Source: Bog-756 sp038210245
Lineage (GTDB): Bacteria > Actinomycetota > Acidimicrobiia > Acidimicrobiales > RAAP-2
Direction of reading: 5' to 3'
DNA: 64,000 bases
Assembly: GCA_038210245.1 (NCBI GenBank)
Contig: JBBQWW010000004.1
Location: 52,480-116,479, forward strand
The position numbers and the translations under genes were made by a program. The number at the start of each line of letters is the position of its first letter. The stretch's first letter is position 1. Positions 18,130-26,648 of this stretch are shown in pieces. Below the pieces are notes generated by a model. It searched no databases, was not told the DNA's origin, and worked only from the letters and a program-made list of their open reading frames with translations.

Positions 18130-18171
18130 TGGGGCTAGCTGGAATCGAACCAGCGACCTCAGCATTATCAG
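18130..18171 (-). other. 3' fragment of a tRNA-Ile(GAT) gene; putative att site of the island
   Basis: Read on the minus strand this is the 3' half of a tRNA: anticodon loop CTGATAA (anticodon GAT), stem strand TGCTG, variable AGGTC, T-arm GCTGG-TTCGATT-CCAGC, acceptor TAGCCCC plus A. The anticodon 5' strand that should follow at 18172-18176 (pairing with TGCTG) is absent, so the match ends exactly in the anticodon loop. Integrases commonly recombine at tRNA 3' ends and leave such a duplicate at one end. With this orientation the element lies on the high-coordinate side. Confidence 0.8.
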
Positions 18172-18274
18172 TTCGCTTCAAGGGCGCGATCCGGAAGATC
18201 CAGGACGACATGCAACGTCTTGACCTGCGACGATAGGCGAGTGGGAAGGCATCCCACGGCAGCTAACGGCGCCG

Positions 18275-18297
18275 TTTGTAGGACATTTTGTAGGACA
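18275..18297 (+). repeat. 11-bp direct repeat beside the att fragment
   Basis: TTTGTAGGACA occurs at 18275-18285 and again at 18287-18297. Paired short repeats next to an att core could be integrase arm sites, but no integrase gene is visible in the window. Confidence 0.45.
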
Positions 18298-18467
18298 GGA
18301 CTTGCCAACTTCCCTCAGGAATGGCGCGGACTGAGGTCTCTATGAAACCCGGGCCCATTCAATGCGCTACTTAAGCACGCCAAGTGATCGATTTGAGACC
18401 GAGCACACGATCCGTGCGGGCGCCGAGCCACTAGTGACTGGGCAACCCTGGCTCGGATGCCACCTGA

Positions 18468-19085
18468 TCACCCCCTCTTGCTGGCGATGACCTGGACGAC
18501 GGATCCGATGCCCGTGTGGTGAGTCCCTTCGACGATCTCTCGTTCACGTTCTTCGGCATGCACGAACTCGAGCGGCTCGAGCTCGACCCTCAGGCCCTTA
18601 ATGGTCATCATCATGTCCGCAGATGCCGGCCCCCCCGTACCCCGTCCGATCTGATCCGGCGTATACGCCTCGAGTAGGAAGACCCCGCCAGGCCGAAGGG
18701 ACGCCACGACGCGTCTGTGGAGGTCGACCCGGACCGGCGACGGCATGTGGGCGAAGATCGAGACGATCGCGTCCCATCGATCCACACCCAGGTCGTAGTC
18801 GGCCAGATCACCGACGACCGCGTCAACAGAAACGCCAGCGGCTGCGGCAAGCCGCAGCGTCTTCGCCACCCCCGCCTCGGTCAGGTCGACGCTCGACACC
18901 CGGCGATCCGTGGAGGCAAGGAATACTGCGTTGCGGCCCTCACCCTCCGCCAGACAAAGTGTGTCCCCTGCAGGCAGCCTCGACACGTTCTCCCTCAGGA
19001 AGCTGTTGGGTTCGGTGCCGTAGACGTAGTCGTCGACGCCGTACCGCTGCTCCCACATGGCCTGCGCTCCGGAATGATCAGTCAT
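18468..19085 (-). CDS. SAM-dependent methyltransferase (TehB/thiopurine type)
   Basis: Class I methyltransferase of 205 aa. The SAM-binding region is degenerate but readable (DTLCLAEGEGRNAVFLAS), with the acidic strand VSSVDLTEAGVAKTL and post-motif LADYDLGVDRWDAIVSIFAH. The N-terminus MWEQRYGVDDYVYGTEPNSF is characteristic of TehB-like small methyltransferases that act on tellurite, selenite, thiols or thiopurines. As the first island gene beside sulfur and metal genes, a detoxifying role is plausible but not shown. Confidence 0.82.
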   Translation of the reverse strand: MTDHSGAQAMWEQRYGVDDYVYGTEPNSFLRENVSRLPAGDTLCLAEGEGRNAVFLASTDRRVSSVDLTEAGVAKTLRLAAAAGVSVDAVVGDLADYDLGVDRWDAIVSIFAHMPSPVRVDLHRRVVASLRPGGVFLLEAYTPDQIGRGTGGPASADMMMTIKGLRVELEPLEFVHAEEREREIVEGTHHTGIGSVVQVIASKRG

Positions 19086-19469
19086 CGGCCGGACCTGTCG
19101 CCCCTCGCCGCGAAGAAGCCGGCACAGGAGCTACCCCGATACCGAGGCGCAACGTGGTCAACTGACCGCTCGCCGCTCGGAGCGCTCTCCTCCCGGGGTG
19201 GGTGGACGAACAATGTTTGTGTGGTCTCAGGACGCATCACCAACCTCCTCGTGTGCAGTTGACGGAACGGCTCCGCACCACCGCTCTCGCGTTCCCCTTT
19301 CCGTCATCCTCGCAATCACCACGGCCATCCGACTGGATCCGACGGTCCCGCATGTGGATTCTCGCGCTAACGGCATCGGTATTGCGCACATGCTTCTGAC
19401 TCCTGGCCGGGATCGTGGCACCAGGCGACGCTGACGGTTCCAGGATCCCACCGACTCGTTGCCTGGACG
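19086..19469. other. Intergenic region without recognisable gene
   Basis: About 380 bp between two leftward genes. Short reading frames in several phases show no family resemblance. No clear terminator or operator was seen. Confidence 0.5.
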
Positions 19470-20561
19470 TCAATGCGACACGGCACAGCGATTCGGGCCC
19501 ACTTCGAGCTCACGCAGCGCGGCCAATGGGTCGCTCACTCGCCCCATGTTGGCCTCGACGATCCTCGTGTAGTTCGGAGGCCGCTCGACCGAACGAGACG
19601 CGGCCCACTCCACGAAGTCGGCCCGGTCGAGGGAGAGTGCCTCGAGGTCATGGCGTAGGTCACCCAGCAACGCTCCGACTGGTTGATCCGGATGGACAAT
19701 CACCTCGTCGCCGTAGTGGCCGGGCAACACGAGGAGCTCGTCGGGAAGGACGAGCAACGACTCGTGCAGCGAGTTGTACAGATCGTCCGCGAACTCCTTG
19801 GCCTGGTCGGCCAGGTCGGGACGGCCCACGCTCTCGACAAAGAGGGTGTCACCCGTGAGTGCCGCTCGGTCGGTTACCACATAGCCGGTGGATCCCCGTG
19901 TGTGCCCGGGGGTGTGCAATGCGACCACCGAGAGCCCATGCCCACCAGGCAGATCGAATCGATCGCCATCCGCCAGAGGTTCGTAGCTGAACTCGAAGGT
20001 GTCCGCTGGGTTGAGGTGGAGCGACGCGCCGGTGCTGGTTGCCAGTGCCCGGGCTCCACTCAGGTGATCGGCATGGAGGTGCGTGTCGAATACCCGTTCG
20101 ATGGTCCATCCATGTTCGTCGGCAAGACGCAGGTAGACATCGGTGTCAGCTGAAGGGTCGATGACGAATGCCCGGTCGGCCGACCCCACCATGTAGGAGA
20201 GACACCCCTTGCCCCGTCGTCGGACCTGGACGATTCGCAAGTCAACGAACTCCAGTATGACGGAATCGTAGGTCTGCCCCCACGCCCGCATGCCCCCGGC
20301 GAGGATTCCCACCTGTCGACCTGCCCGACTGAGCGTTTCGGCCGCCAGGGAGGACCGGCCGCCAGAGGCACAGACCGTTACGACTTGGCGGTCGTCCGGC
20401 ACCTCGTCAATCCGAGCAGCCAGTTGTCCGACGGGGATGTTCACTGCTCTGGGGATTGACCATTCGTCGAATTCCGCAGGCTCCCGCACATCGACCAGGA
20501 ACAACTCTTCGCGGGTGCCAAGGCGAGCCGCAATTTCCGAGGCTTCCACATCCCTGTACAT
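19470..20561 (-). CDS. Rhodanese-persulfide dioxygenase fusion (ETHE1-like)
   Basis: Sulfane-sulfur enzyme of 363 aa. The N-terminal rhodanese domain (about 1-100) has an active-site Cys in VTVCASGGRS. The C-terminal metallo-beta-lactamase domain has the HxHxDH motif as DTHLHADHLSG and further metal ligands in HTPGHTRGS and LTGDTLFVESVGRPDL. ETHE1-type enzymes oxidise glutathione (here possibly mycothiol) persulfide to sulfite. In most relatives the rhodanese is C-terminal or separate, so the order is notable. ATG with GGAG upstream. A CstR-type palindrome lies in its upstream region, shared with the divergent rhodanese gene. Confidence 0.9.
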   Translation of the reverse strand: MYRDVEASEIAARLGTREELFLVDVREPAEFDEWSIPRAVNIPVGQLAARIDEVPDDRQVVTVCASGGRSSLAAETLSRAGRQVGILAGGMRAWGQTYDSVILEFVDLRIVQVRRRGKGCLSYMVGSADRAFVIDPSADTDVYLRLADEHGWTIERVFDTHLHADHLSGARALATSTGASLHLNPADTFEFSYEPLADGDRFDLPGGHGLSVVALHTPGHTRGSTGYVVTDRAALTGDTLFVESVGRPDLADQAKEFADDLYNSLHESLLVLPDELLVLPGHYGDEVIVHPDQPVGALLGDLRHDLEALSLDRADFVEWAASRSVERPPNYTRIVEANMGRVSDPLAALRELEVGPNRCAVSH

Positions 20562-20613
20562 GCTTACTCCTTCACTCCGGCGGTCCGGATGGCACCCCGC
20601 TGTCTAGTCAACA

Positions 20614-20629
20614 ATACCCCATAGGGTAT
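20614..20629. promoter_or_regulatory. CstR/CsoR-type operator between divergent sulfur genes
   Basis: ATACCC-CATA-GGGTAT, perfect 6-bp arms around 4 bp. It resembles operators of the DUF156 repressors CsoR and CstR, and the same motif lies near the CstR-like operon (25878-25927). Confidence 0.75.
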
Positions 20630-20689
20630 ATTCCATTGGGAAGAACCGAGCGGCAGCGAACTTCGCGGCGAGAGGGGCGTGAGGTGGCC

Positions 20690-21045
20690 ATGGCGAGCTT
20701 GCAATCCGAGAACTCAGGTACCGGCATCGGTCCGACACAGGCTGCTGAACTGGTGGCGGGTGGCGCGTTCCTCATCGACGTCAGAGAATTTCACGAGTGG
20801 GTTGCCGGGCATGCCCCAGTTGCCGTGCACATTCCCGTCGAGGCCGTCGCCGACGAGATAGTGGGCCTCCCTTCTGACCGGCGGATCATCGTCATCTGCC
20901 GATCGGGGGTCGTTCAGCTGCGGTCACGGACCAACTGATGCGATCAGGGTTCGATTCCGTCAACCTCGACGGCGGAGTGGTGGCTTGGGTCGACGCCGGG
21001 CTCCCGTTCGAGTCGGACGACGGTGGAGAAGGTCGAGTGGCGTGA
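20690..21045 (+). pseudogene. Single-domain rhodanese with apparent 1-nt deletion
   Basis: Sulfurtransferase domain of about 118 aa if the frame is restored. The start IGPTQAAELVAGGAFLIDVR leads to the active-site loop VICRSG. There the frame runs on to a TGA at 20936, while the natural tail RSAAVTDQLMRSGFDSVNLD followed by GGVVAWVDAGLPFE continues one frame over to a stop at 21043. A run of five G at about 20904-20908 is one short. The restored frame overlaps the GTG start of the sulfite exporter gene, as expected of an operon. True mutation or consensus error cannot be separated here. Confidence 0.75.
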
Positions 21046-22079
21046 GACTCCTTTTGAGCCTGCCGCTCGGAATCCTGCTCGGAATGGCCCTGGGCGCCCT
21101 CGGTGGCGGTGGTTCGATCCTTGCCGTCCCGGCGCTGGTGTACGTGGTGGGTCTCGAGCCGAAACCGGCGGTGACCACCTCGCTCGTGGTGGTGGGGGTC
21201 GCCGCGCTCGGTGGGATGGCCAGTCACTGGCGCGGAGGTCGTGTCCGGCTGGCAGCCGGACTCTGGTTCGGAATCGCCGGAATCGGCGGCTCGTTGCTGG
21301 GCTCGCGACTCAATCGGGCCGTCGACCCAACAGTGCTCCTAATCACCTTCTCGGGACTGATGATGGTCGCCGCGTGGCGCATGTGGGCGTCGGCTCAGCC
21401 CAAGGATCCGGACCCGACGATCCATCAGTCCACCGATGCGCAGGAATCGGAGGTAGTGGTGGAGTGCCAAGGTCCATCGGTCGGATCGACAGACACCCGG
21501 GCAACTACCCGCGCTGTGCCTGGCGGTGTGGGGCGGGGCGCGGTGTCAATTGTCGCCAGCTTCGTGGTCGCCGGCACTGCCGTCGGATTCATGACCGGGT
21601 TCTTCGGGGTGGGCGGCGGCTTCATCATCGTGCCCACCCTCGTCCTCATCCTCGGATTCGACATGCCCGAAGCAGTCGGGACGTCGCTGCTCATCATCGC
21701 CATCATCTCCGCTGTCGCTCTCTCCTCTCGGCTGGCCACGACAGGTGTCGACTGGCGCGTCGCGATTCCATTCACGGTCGCCGCGCTGGTTGGAGCACTC
21801 GTCGGGAATCGTGTCGCTGATCGGCTGCCGTCTTCGGATCTCATCCGGTGGTTCGCCGCGCTGCTGGTAGCGGTCGCCCTCTACACGTTCGTGAACTCGC
21901 TGGTCGCCCCACCGACTGCCACGCATTCCCGGACCGAACCCAGCGCCATCGAATCACCCAGCACACTCCAACCGACTCCCCACGATGGCGGCGTAGCACT
22001 CGACAATTGGCTGCCGGCAGGCTCTCTTGGGACACTGGACAGGCTCACTCTCCGGACCTCTATGGCTGCTCTCGAATGA
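21042..22079 (+). CDS. TauE/SafE-family sulfite/anion exporter
   Basis: Inner-membrane exporter of 345 aa with about eight helices. Two repeated halves each begin with the glycine-rich family signature (GALGGGGSILAVPALVYVVG and GFFGVGGGFIIVPTLVLILG). The GTG start overlaps the stop of the restored rhodanese frame and has GGAGAAGG upstream. Next to rhodanese and persulfide dioxygenase genes, it most likely removes the sulfite they produce. Confidence 0.87.
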   Translation: MRLLLSLPLGILLGMALGALGGGGSILAVPALVYVVGLEPKPAVTTSLVVVGVAALGGMASHWRGGRVRLAAGLWFGIAGIGGSLLGSRLNRAVDPTVLLITFSGLMMVAAWRMWASAQPKDPDPTIHQSTDAQESEVVVECQGPSVGSTDTRATTRAVPGGVGRGAVSIVASFVVAGTAVGFMTGFFGVGGGFIIVPTLVLILGFDMPEAVGTSLLIIAIISAVALSSRLATTGVDWRVAIPFTVAALVGALVGNRVADRLPSSDLIRWFAALLVAVALYTFVNSLVAPPTATHSRTEPSAIESPSTLQPTPHDGGVALDNWLPAGSLGTLDRLTLRTSMAALE

Positions 22080-22203
22080 GGATCGGCGCGCTCCGATGCG
22101 GCATCCAGGCGACCATCCCTCCGTGGCTCATTCGGGCCCAATCTGAAGTCAAGGACTTGGCCAGTAGCTGGGCTTGGCCGGGTGTGATGCATCCAGTGTA
22201 CCT

Positions 22204-22221
22204 AATACCCCCTAGGGTATT
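22204..22221. promoter_or_regulatory. Orphan CstR-type palindrome in a convergent intergenic region
   Basis: AATACCC-CCTA-GGGTATT, 7-bp perfect arms, the best copy of the motif in the window. It lies between the 3' ends of the exporter gene (ends 22079) and the DsbA-like gene (ends 22255), where no start codon is near. Confidence 0.7.
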
Positions 22222-22254
22222 CATCCCCACTACTCCGTGGGTTGTTGTTGCAAC

Positions 22255-22899
22255 TCATGCGGGCCCCGGTCGGGCCAGGCATCGCTCTAGGAACTGGGTG
22301 AGGCGCGAGACGTCCCGGACGACCGACACCCCCTCGAAGGGGTCCTTGGTGATGTCGAGCGACGGGCAGAAGACTTCGATGTCGCCACAGAAGAAGTGCG
22401 GCGAGCCGAGCACGCCACGCTGCTTGCCCTCGCGCCAGTCTGCCACGACATCGGAACGGTCGGTCTCGTCGGGCATGACGACGCCGAGGTCACGAGCCAG
22501 GAGCCTGAGCGTCTCCGGGTCTGAGATGTCCCGGCCCTCCTCAAACAAGGCATCCCGGAGGGCAAAACTCACCCGTTCGCCAACCTGAAGATCGGTCCGA
22601 TAGGCCCGGTTGGCCAGTGCCAGGGCGTCAAGAGTCGACCTCGGGAAGTGTTCAACATCGACGTACCGGAACAGGCCAGCGGCGACCTGCACGCGGAGGT
22701 CCTCGGCGTGCTCCTTCGTTGTCTGGGGGTCGAGTGGGGTGCCGTTCACCAGTTCGAGGGGCCACGCCCGGACCCAGATGGCCACGTCGCTGCGACCGGA
22801 CAGGGCCCGTTGCTCCTCAACTGCTCGCAATCCGACGTGGGCGAACGGACACCAGATGTCGGCGAAGACCTCGATCACCGAGCCAGTCGTTGTACTCAT
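22255..22899 (-). CDS. DsbA-family (FrnE-like) thioredoxin-fold protein
   Basis: 214 aa, cytosolic (no signal peptide). The active-site region reads FADIWCPFAHVGLR, so the usual CxxC is reduced to a single Cys, as in several DsbA-family/HCCA-isomerase-like proteins. The C-terminal cis-Pro region is GVLGSPHFFCGDIEVFCPS. It is the last gene of a leftward operon: its ATG overlaps the DUF2892 stop. With a CstR-like repressor in the operon, a role in persulfide or thiol handling is inferred. Confidence 0.82.
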   Translation of the reverse strand: MSTTTGSVIEVFADIWCPFAHVGLRAVEEQRALSGRSDVAIWVRAWPLELVNGTPLDPQTTKEHAEDLRVQVAAGLFRYVDVEHFPRSTLDALALANRAYRTDLQVGERVSFALRDALFEEGRDISDPETLRLLARDLGVVMPDETDRSDVVADWREGKQRGVLGSPHFFCGDIEVFCPSLDITKDPFEGVSVVRDVSRLTQFLERCLARPGPA

Positions 22900-23243
22900 G
22901 TGGACGCCTCTCGGATCGGCGAGGACACGTGGGGACCAGTGGCCCGTCCCGACCGTACCCTCAGGTTCGGCCGCCAGCTGGCCCGGACGGCCTTGCCGCT
23001 GAGCGGCTGTCCGAACGGGACGTTGAACAGGCAGATGTCGAGGGCACCGGCGGCCAATGGCACGAGGCCGACGGCGGCGAGCACCCACCATCCCCCACCC
23101 AGCAACCCGCCGACCCCGATCAGCGCCACTCCCGCGATGACAGGGATGGCCCGACCTGCCGTTGATGCCATGAACTTGGAGAATCCCTTGGTTCCTGCTC
23201 CTTCGGTCGCCACTCTCACTTGGTAGTGGAATCTGATGCTCAC
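22896..23243 (-). CDS. DUF2892 (YgaP-type) membrane protein
   Basis: 115 aa with two hydrophobic segments (AIPVIAGVALIGVGGLLGGG and WVLAAVGLVPLAAGALDICL) and the following FNVPFGQP, matching the membrane part of rhodanese YgaP. Here the rhodanese is encoded separately. It overlaps the CstR-like gene upstream (GTGA) and the DsbA-like gene downstream (ATGA), so all are cotranslated. The start is uncertain; an internal ATG (KFMASTAGR) is possible. Confidence 0.75.
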   Translation of the reverse strand: MSIRFHYQVRVATEGAGTKGFSKFMASTAGRAIPVIAGVALIGVGGLLGGGWWVLAAVGLVPLAAGALDICLFNVPFGQPLSGKAVRASWRPNLRVRSGRATGPHVSSPIREAST

Positions 23244-23509
23244 GCCAGCTTGGTGAACAGGCGCTGGACCTCGTCGAGTGGATATCCGGATTCAGCTGCT
23301 TCTTCCGGATGTTCAACGCAGTAGGTCAGTCCACTGGCAATGAGCCGGAACCCGACCTGCTCGAGGGCCTTGTTCGCCGCACTGAGCTGCGTGACGACGT
23401 CACGGCACTCCCGGCCTTCGGCCAGCATCGACTCGACGGCACGCACTTGCCCCTCGACACGTCGCAATCGGATTCGGAGGTCACTGATCACATCGTCTGG
23501 AATCTCCAT
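23240..23509 (-). CDS. CstR-like persulfide-sensing repressor (DUF156)
   Basis: Small helical repressor of 89 aa of the CsoR/RcnR family. The conserved Cys35 (GRECRDV) and Cys64 (LTYCVEH) are 29 residues apart, but the position that is His in copper CsoR is Gly60. This Cys/no-His/Cys pattern is that of CstR, which senses per- and polysulfides. It therefore fits the neighbouring persulfide dioxygenase, rhodaneses and exporter. ATG start with GGAGC upstream. It lies in the leftward operon mmpL-cstR-DUF2892-dsbA, behind two operator palindromes. Confidence 0.85.
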   Translation of the reverse strand: MEIPDDVISDLRIRLRRVEGQVRAVESMLAEGRECRDVVTQLSAANKALEQVGFRLIASGLTYCVEHPEEAAESGYPLDEVQRLFTKLA

Positions 23510-23565
23510 GGCTGCTCCTTTTCGTCTACCGGGTCCGACCGATCATCGCCGCTATTGGATCTCCA

Positions 23566-25821
23566 TCAGTGCGAGAACTTCACCGTGGGAAGGATGCGGC
23601 TCAGCCACTTCGGCTGATGCCAGGCTGCATGCCCGCCCAAACGGAGCACCACCGGCAAGACCACCAGGCGCACCACAAGTGCATCCAGGGCCACCGCGAT
23701 GGCCAGGATGACTCCCATTTCCTTCGGCGCCAGCGGCCCCGACAGGGCGAACGTCAGGAACACGGCGATCATGACCGCAGCAGCCGACAGCACTACCCGT
23801 CCCGAGGTGCGCATCGAGCCGATCATGGCGTGCTCGGGGTCGGGATGGGTCTCGTAGCGTTCCTTGGCCGCCGACAGCATAAACAGCGTGTAGTCCATGG
23901 CCACGCCGAAGACCATGGCCCCGAAGAACAGCGGGGCCCAGGCGTCGATGAAGCCTTGGGGCTGGAAGTTGAGCGGACCGGACAGGAACCCGTTCTGGAA
24001 GATGAGCCGTCCGATCCCGAACGCCCCGGCCACCGAAAGGGCGGTGATGAGCACGCCCATCGCCGCGATCAGCGGTGCGCCGAGTGCGATGAGGAGGAGC
24101 AGGAACCCGAGCACCGCGAGGATGGCGAGGACGATCGGCGTGTGGGACGGCAGTGACTGCTGGAGATCGTGGTTCTCGGCTGCCGCCCCGCCGATCAGTG
24201 TTCCGGCAGGCAGTACCTGGCGGAGCTGGTCGATCGTGGCACCGGTAGTGGTCGTAGACGGGCCAGTGGTCGGTACCACCTGGTCGAGGGTCCACCCGGC
24301 ATTGGTCGGTCCGGGGACCGCACCGGCCACTCCGGAGGTGTGGGCGAGGATGGCCATGGTCTTCGCCTGCTCGCCCGCAGGCACGACCACCTGCAGGGTC
24401 CCTGGGGCACCGGCACCGAACGCGCTCGTCACCTGGTAGTAGCCGACCCGGGCGTTGGCGCTGGGCGGCACGATGGTGATCGACGGCATGTTGGTCCGCA
24501 TGCCGATGACCGGGGCTGCGGCCAGGAGCAGGAAGAGGAGGGCGGCCGCACCTGCCGGGAACGGGTGCTTCCACAGGAATTTTCCCCACCGGTGCAAGCC
24601 CCGGTCGAGGGGTCCCTCCCCCACCTGCGGGCCACCTCGCCCGAGACGGATCGTCCCCTTGTTGATGTTGGTGCCGAGTTTGCCGAGGACGGCCGGCAGC
24701 AGGGTGAGAGTGGCCGCTAGCACGGCGATGACCGAGAGCATGATCCCAAAGGCCATGGATCGGAAGGCCGGGCTCGGCACGATGAGGATGGCGGCCAGTG
24801 AAGCCAGCACCGTCAGTGCACTGAAGGCGACGGCTTTGCCGGCGGTGTCGACTGTCTCGGCCACCGACGCCACGATGGCCTCGCGGTCGCCGGGTTCCGC
24901 CCCTCGACGTTCCAACGCCGATCGGAAGCGCATGACCAGGAAGAGGGCGTAGTCGATCCCGAGGGCCAGAGCGAACATGAGAGCGAAGTTGAGGGCCCAG
25001 ATCGAGACCGGGGTGAACTTGGTGGTGATCACCAGTGCACCCGCTGCGACCAGCAGCCCAGCCATGGTCAGCAGGAGGGGAAGGCCGGCAGCCACCAGAC
25101 TGCCGAAGGCGATGATCAAGATGATGATGGTCACCGGCCACGACAGCATCTCTGACTTGAGCATGGCGGAGCGGTTGGCCGTGTTGAAGTCGGCCCACAG
25201 GGCGCTGTCCCCGGTGAGGGTCACGCTGACACCGGACGAGGCGAGTGCAGCCAACTTCGGTTGCACGGCATCAGCCGCCTCCACCATCTTGTTGGAGTTA
25301 GAGGCCGCCCCGGCGGTGATGATGGCTGTCCGTCCGTCCTTCGAGATCGAAACCCCGGCCTGGGGCGGGACGACGGTGGACACGCGGGGATCGCTCCGCA
25401 GCACGCTGGTTGCCTTGGCCACCACCGCCTGAGCCTGCGGATCCGAGGCGATCGGACCGTGGTGGTCGACGATGACGACCTGGAGGCCAGTTGCGCCGAG
25501 GCCGGTGAAGCTCTTCTCGATGACCGCCCGGGCGGCCACGGACTGACTGTTCGATGCCTGCCAGCCGGCACCGGCCAGCGAGTTCTCGACCCGGACGGCG
25601 AAGACGCCGAACACCAGGACGATGAGCAGCCACGCGATCAGCACGTGGCGGAAGTGGGTGGCGGCCCACCTGCCGAGCCTGGCGAACGGACTTGGTCGCC
25701 CGATTTGGGCCGAGTCGTCGGCCCCCCCGAGGCCGTTCCCGACCGGGGTCGGCTCGTCGTGGCCTTCAGTTGCTGCCGTCGCCTGGGGTGAGGCGAGTCC
25801 GGTTCCTGGGGTTGCGGCCAT
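23566..25821 (-). CDS. MmpL/RND-family transporter
   Basis: Large membrane transporter of 751 aa. Two repeats each contain a hydrophobic segment, a big external loop and a bundle of five helices, with MMPL signatures (FALMFALALGIDYALFLVMR and AMVFGVAMDYTLFMLSAAKE). MmpL proteins export lipids, siderophores or drugs using proton flux. The ATG at 25821 follows AAAGGA. It is the first gene of the operon containing a CstR-like repressor, which is unusual company for an MmpL and suggests export of a sulfur-containing or thiol-reactive compound; this last point is inference. Confidence 0.88.
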   Translation of the reverse strand: MAATPGTGLASPQATAATEGHDEPTPVGNGLGGADDSAQIGRPSPFARLGRWAATHFRHVLIAWLLIVLVFGVFAVRVENSLAGAGWQASNSQSVAARAVIEKSFTGLGATGLQVVIVDHHGPIASDPQAQAVVAKATSVLRSDPRVSTVVPPQAGVSISKDGRTAIITAGAASNSNKMVEAADAVQPKLAALASSGVSVTLTGDSALWADFNTANRSAMLKSEMLSWPVTIIILIIAFGSLVAAGLPLLLTMAGLLVAAGALVITTKFTPVSIWALNFALMFALALGIDYALFLVMRFRSALERRGAEPGDREAIVASVAETVDTAGKAVAFSALTVLASLAAILIVPSPAFRSMAFGIMLSVIAVLAATLTLLPAVLGKLGTNINKGTIRLGRGGPQVGEGPLDRGLHRWGKFLWKHPFPAGAAALLFLLLAAAPVIGMRTNMPSITIVPPSANARVGYYQVTSAFGAGAPGTLQVVVPAGEQAKTMAILAHTSGVAGAVPGPTNAGWTLDQVVPTTGPSTTTTGATIDQLRQVLPAGTLIGGAAAENHDLQQSLPSHTPIVLAILAVLGFLLLLIALGAPLIAAMGVLITALSVAGAFGIGRLIFQNGFLSGPLNFQPQGFIDAWAPLFFGAMVFGVAMDYTLFMLSAAKERYETHPDPEHAMIGSMRTSGRVVLSAAAVMIAVFLTFALSGPLAPKEMGVILAIAVALDALVVRLVVLPVVLRLGGHAAWHQPKWLSRILPTVKFSH

Positions 25822-25877
25822 GGCAAGCAATCCTTTGATCAGAACGGCACACACACTCGGAACAAGGGGAGTGCACG

Positions 25878-25927
25878 GATACCTGGGTGGGTATCTAGAA
25901 CCGTAACACGATACCCCCCATGGTATC
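25878..25927. promoter_or_regulatory. Tandem CstR-type operators upstream of mmpL
   Basis: Two 18-bp palindromes with identical arms: GATACC-N6-GGTATC at 25878-25895 and at 25910-25927. Their centres are 32 bp apart, about three helical turns, so repressor tetramers could bind one face of the promoter of the mmpL-cstR operon. Confidence 0.75.
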
Positions 25928-26028
25928 AAGCAGTTTGTCGGAGTGGCGTGCCGTTCCGCCTAGCCAGACGCCGGCCGTCAGCTCACAGGAGCATTGGACA
26001 GCGGGATACCGGCGAACCGCAGCCACGG

Positions 26029-26502
26029 CTAGCCGACGCGATGGAGTTCCGCAGCAAGGTGACGTGTGAGCGGCTGGCCGACCGCTTCCATCCGCAGCGA
26101 GTACCGGAGTGTGTCGCCGTCGATGGTGACGTCACGTTCGACCACCGTCACCTCCTTGGCAGTCGGGGTGTGCGCAATCGTTGTCGAGCGGAGCAGGATG
26201 GCGGAATCAGAGACCGCTCCCTCGGCAACCTCTGCGATTCCCGTCGGCTGCGAGATGACGACCTCGGCCCAGCCAGGGCGCGCCATGCGCCAGAACCCCG
26301 TCTCGACGTGGAGCAGGCGACCGTCCGTAGCGTGCTTCGTCGACTGGGCATAGGCGAGAAACGGCTTGCCGACGTGCGAGAACGTAACCGTCTCCTCGTA
26401 GTCGAACGCGTCGATCGTCGGATACTCCCCGTGACCGGATCCTTTCCAGATCCCCACGAGGGCGGCGAGAGGTCCCACGGCTGGGTGCAGGGCGATGGTC
26501 AC
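26029..26502 (-). CDS. Nitrobindin-like heme protein (THAP4/FABP-like)
   Basis: Beta-barrel protein of 157 aa. The signature GIWKGSGHGEYPTI near the start and the C-terminal LTRHLAAELHRV, which supplies the proximal heme His, match bacterial nitrobindins. These bind ferric heme and isomerise peroxynitrite to nitrate. Cytosolic. It is a single gene separated by over 100 bp from neighbours. Confidence 0.85.
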   Translation of the reverse strand: MTIALHPAVGPLAALVGIWKGSGHGEYPTIDAFDYEETVTFSHVGKPFLAYAQSTKHATDGRLLHVETGFWRMARPGWAEVVISQPTGIAEVAEGAVSDSAILLRSTTIAHTPTAKEVTVVERDVTIDGDTLRYSLRMEAVGQPLTRHLAAELHRVG

Positions 26503-26648
26503 ATCCCAAGCTTCTCACTCCCGCATCCTGGCCGGGACTCAACCCTCATCGTCGGTCGCAGTGTGGCGTGCCCGTCGGGCTCCACGGGAAGACTCCCACT
26601 GCAGTGGTCTTCGGCGTCATGGGTCCGGTGATGGATGGACAGAACGGG

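Larger units (their letters stand above)
17862..18467. other. Non-coding boundary region between chromosome and island
   Basis: No convincing gene. It holds the tRNA-Ile fragment at 18130-18171, a GTGGGA/TCCCAC hairpin at 18241-18257 and a direct repeat at 18275-18297. Base composition appears to fall in GC to the right. Confidence 0.6.

Noticed and set aside
18130..18171. Functional tRNA gene
   Set aside because: The whole 5' half, including the anticodon-stem partner strand, is missing.
17946..18236. ORF containing GIEPATSAL
   Set aside because: This peptide is the translation of a tRNA 3' end read in a chance frame; it marks the tRNA fragment, not a gene.
23552..25198. Long open frame overlapping the mmpL gene on the same strand in another phase
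   Set aside because: Arg/Gly/Pro/His-rich shadow translation with no family signal; the MmpL frame explains the DNA.
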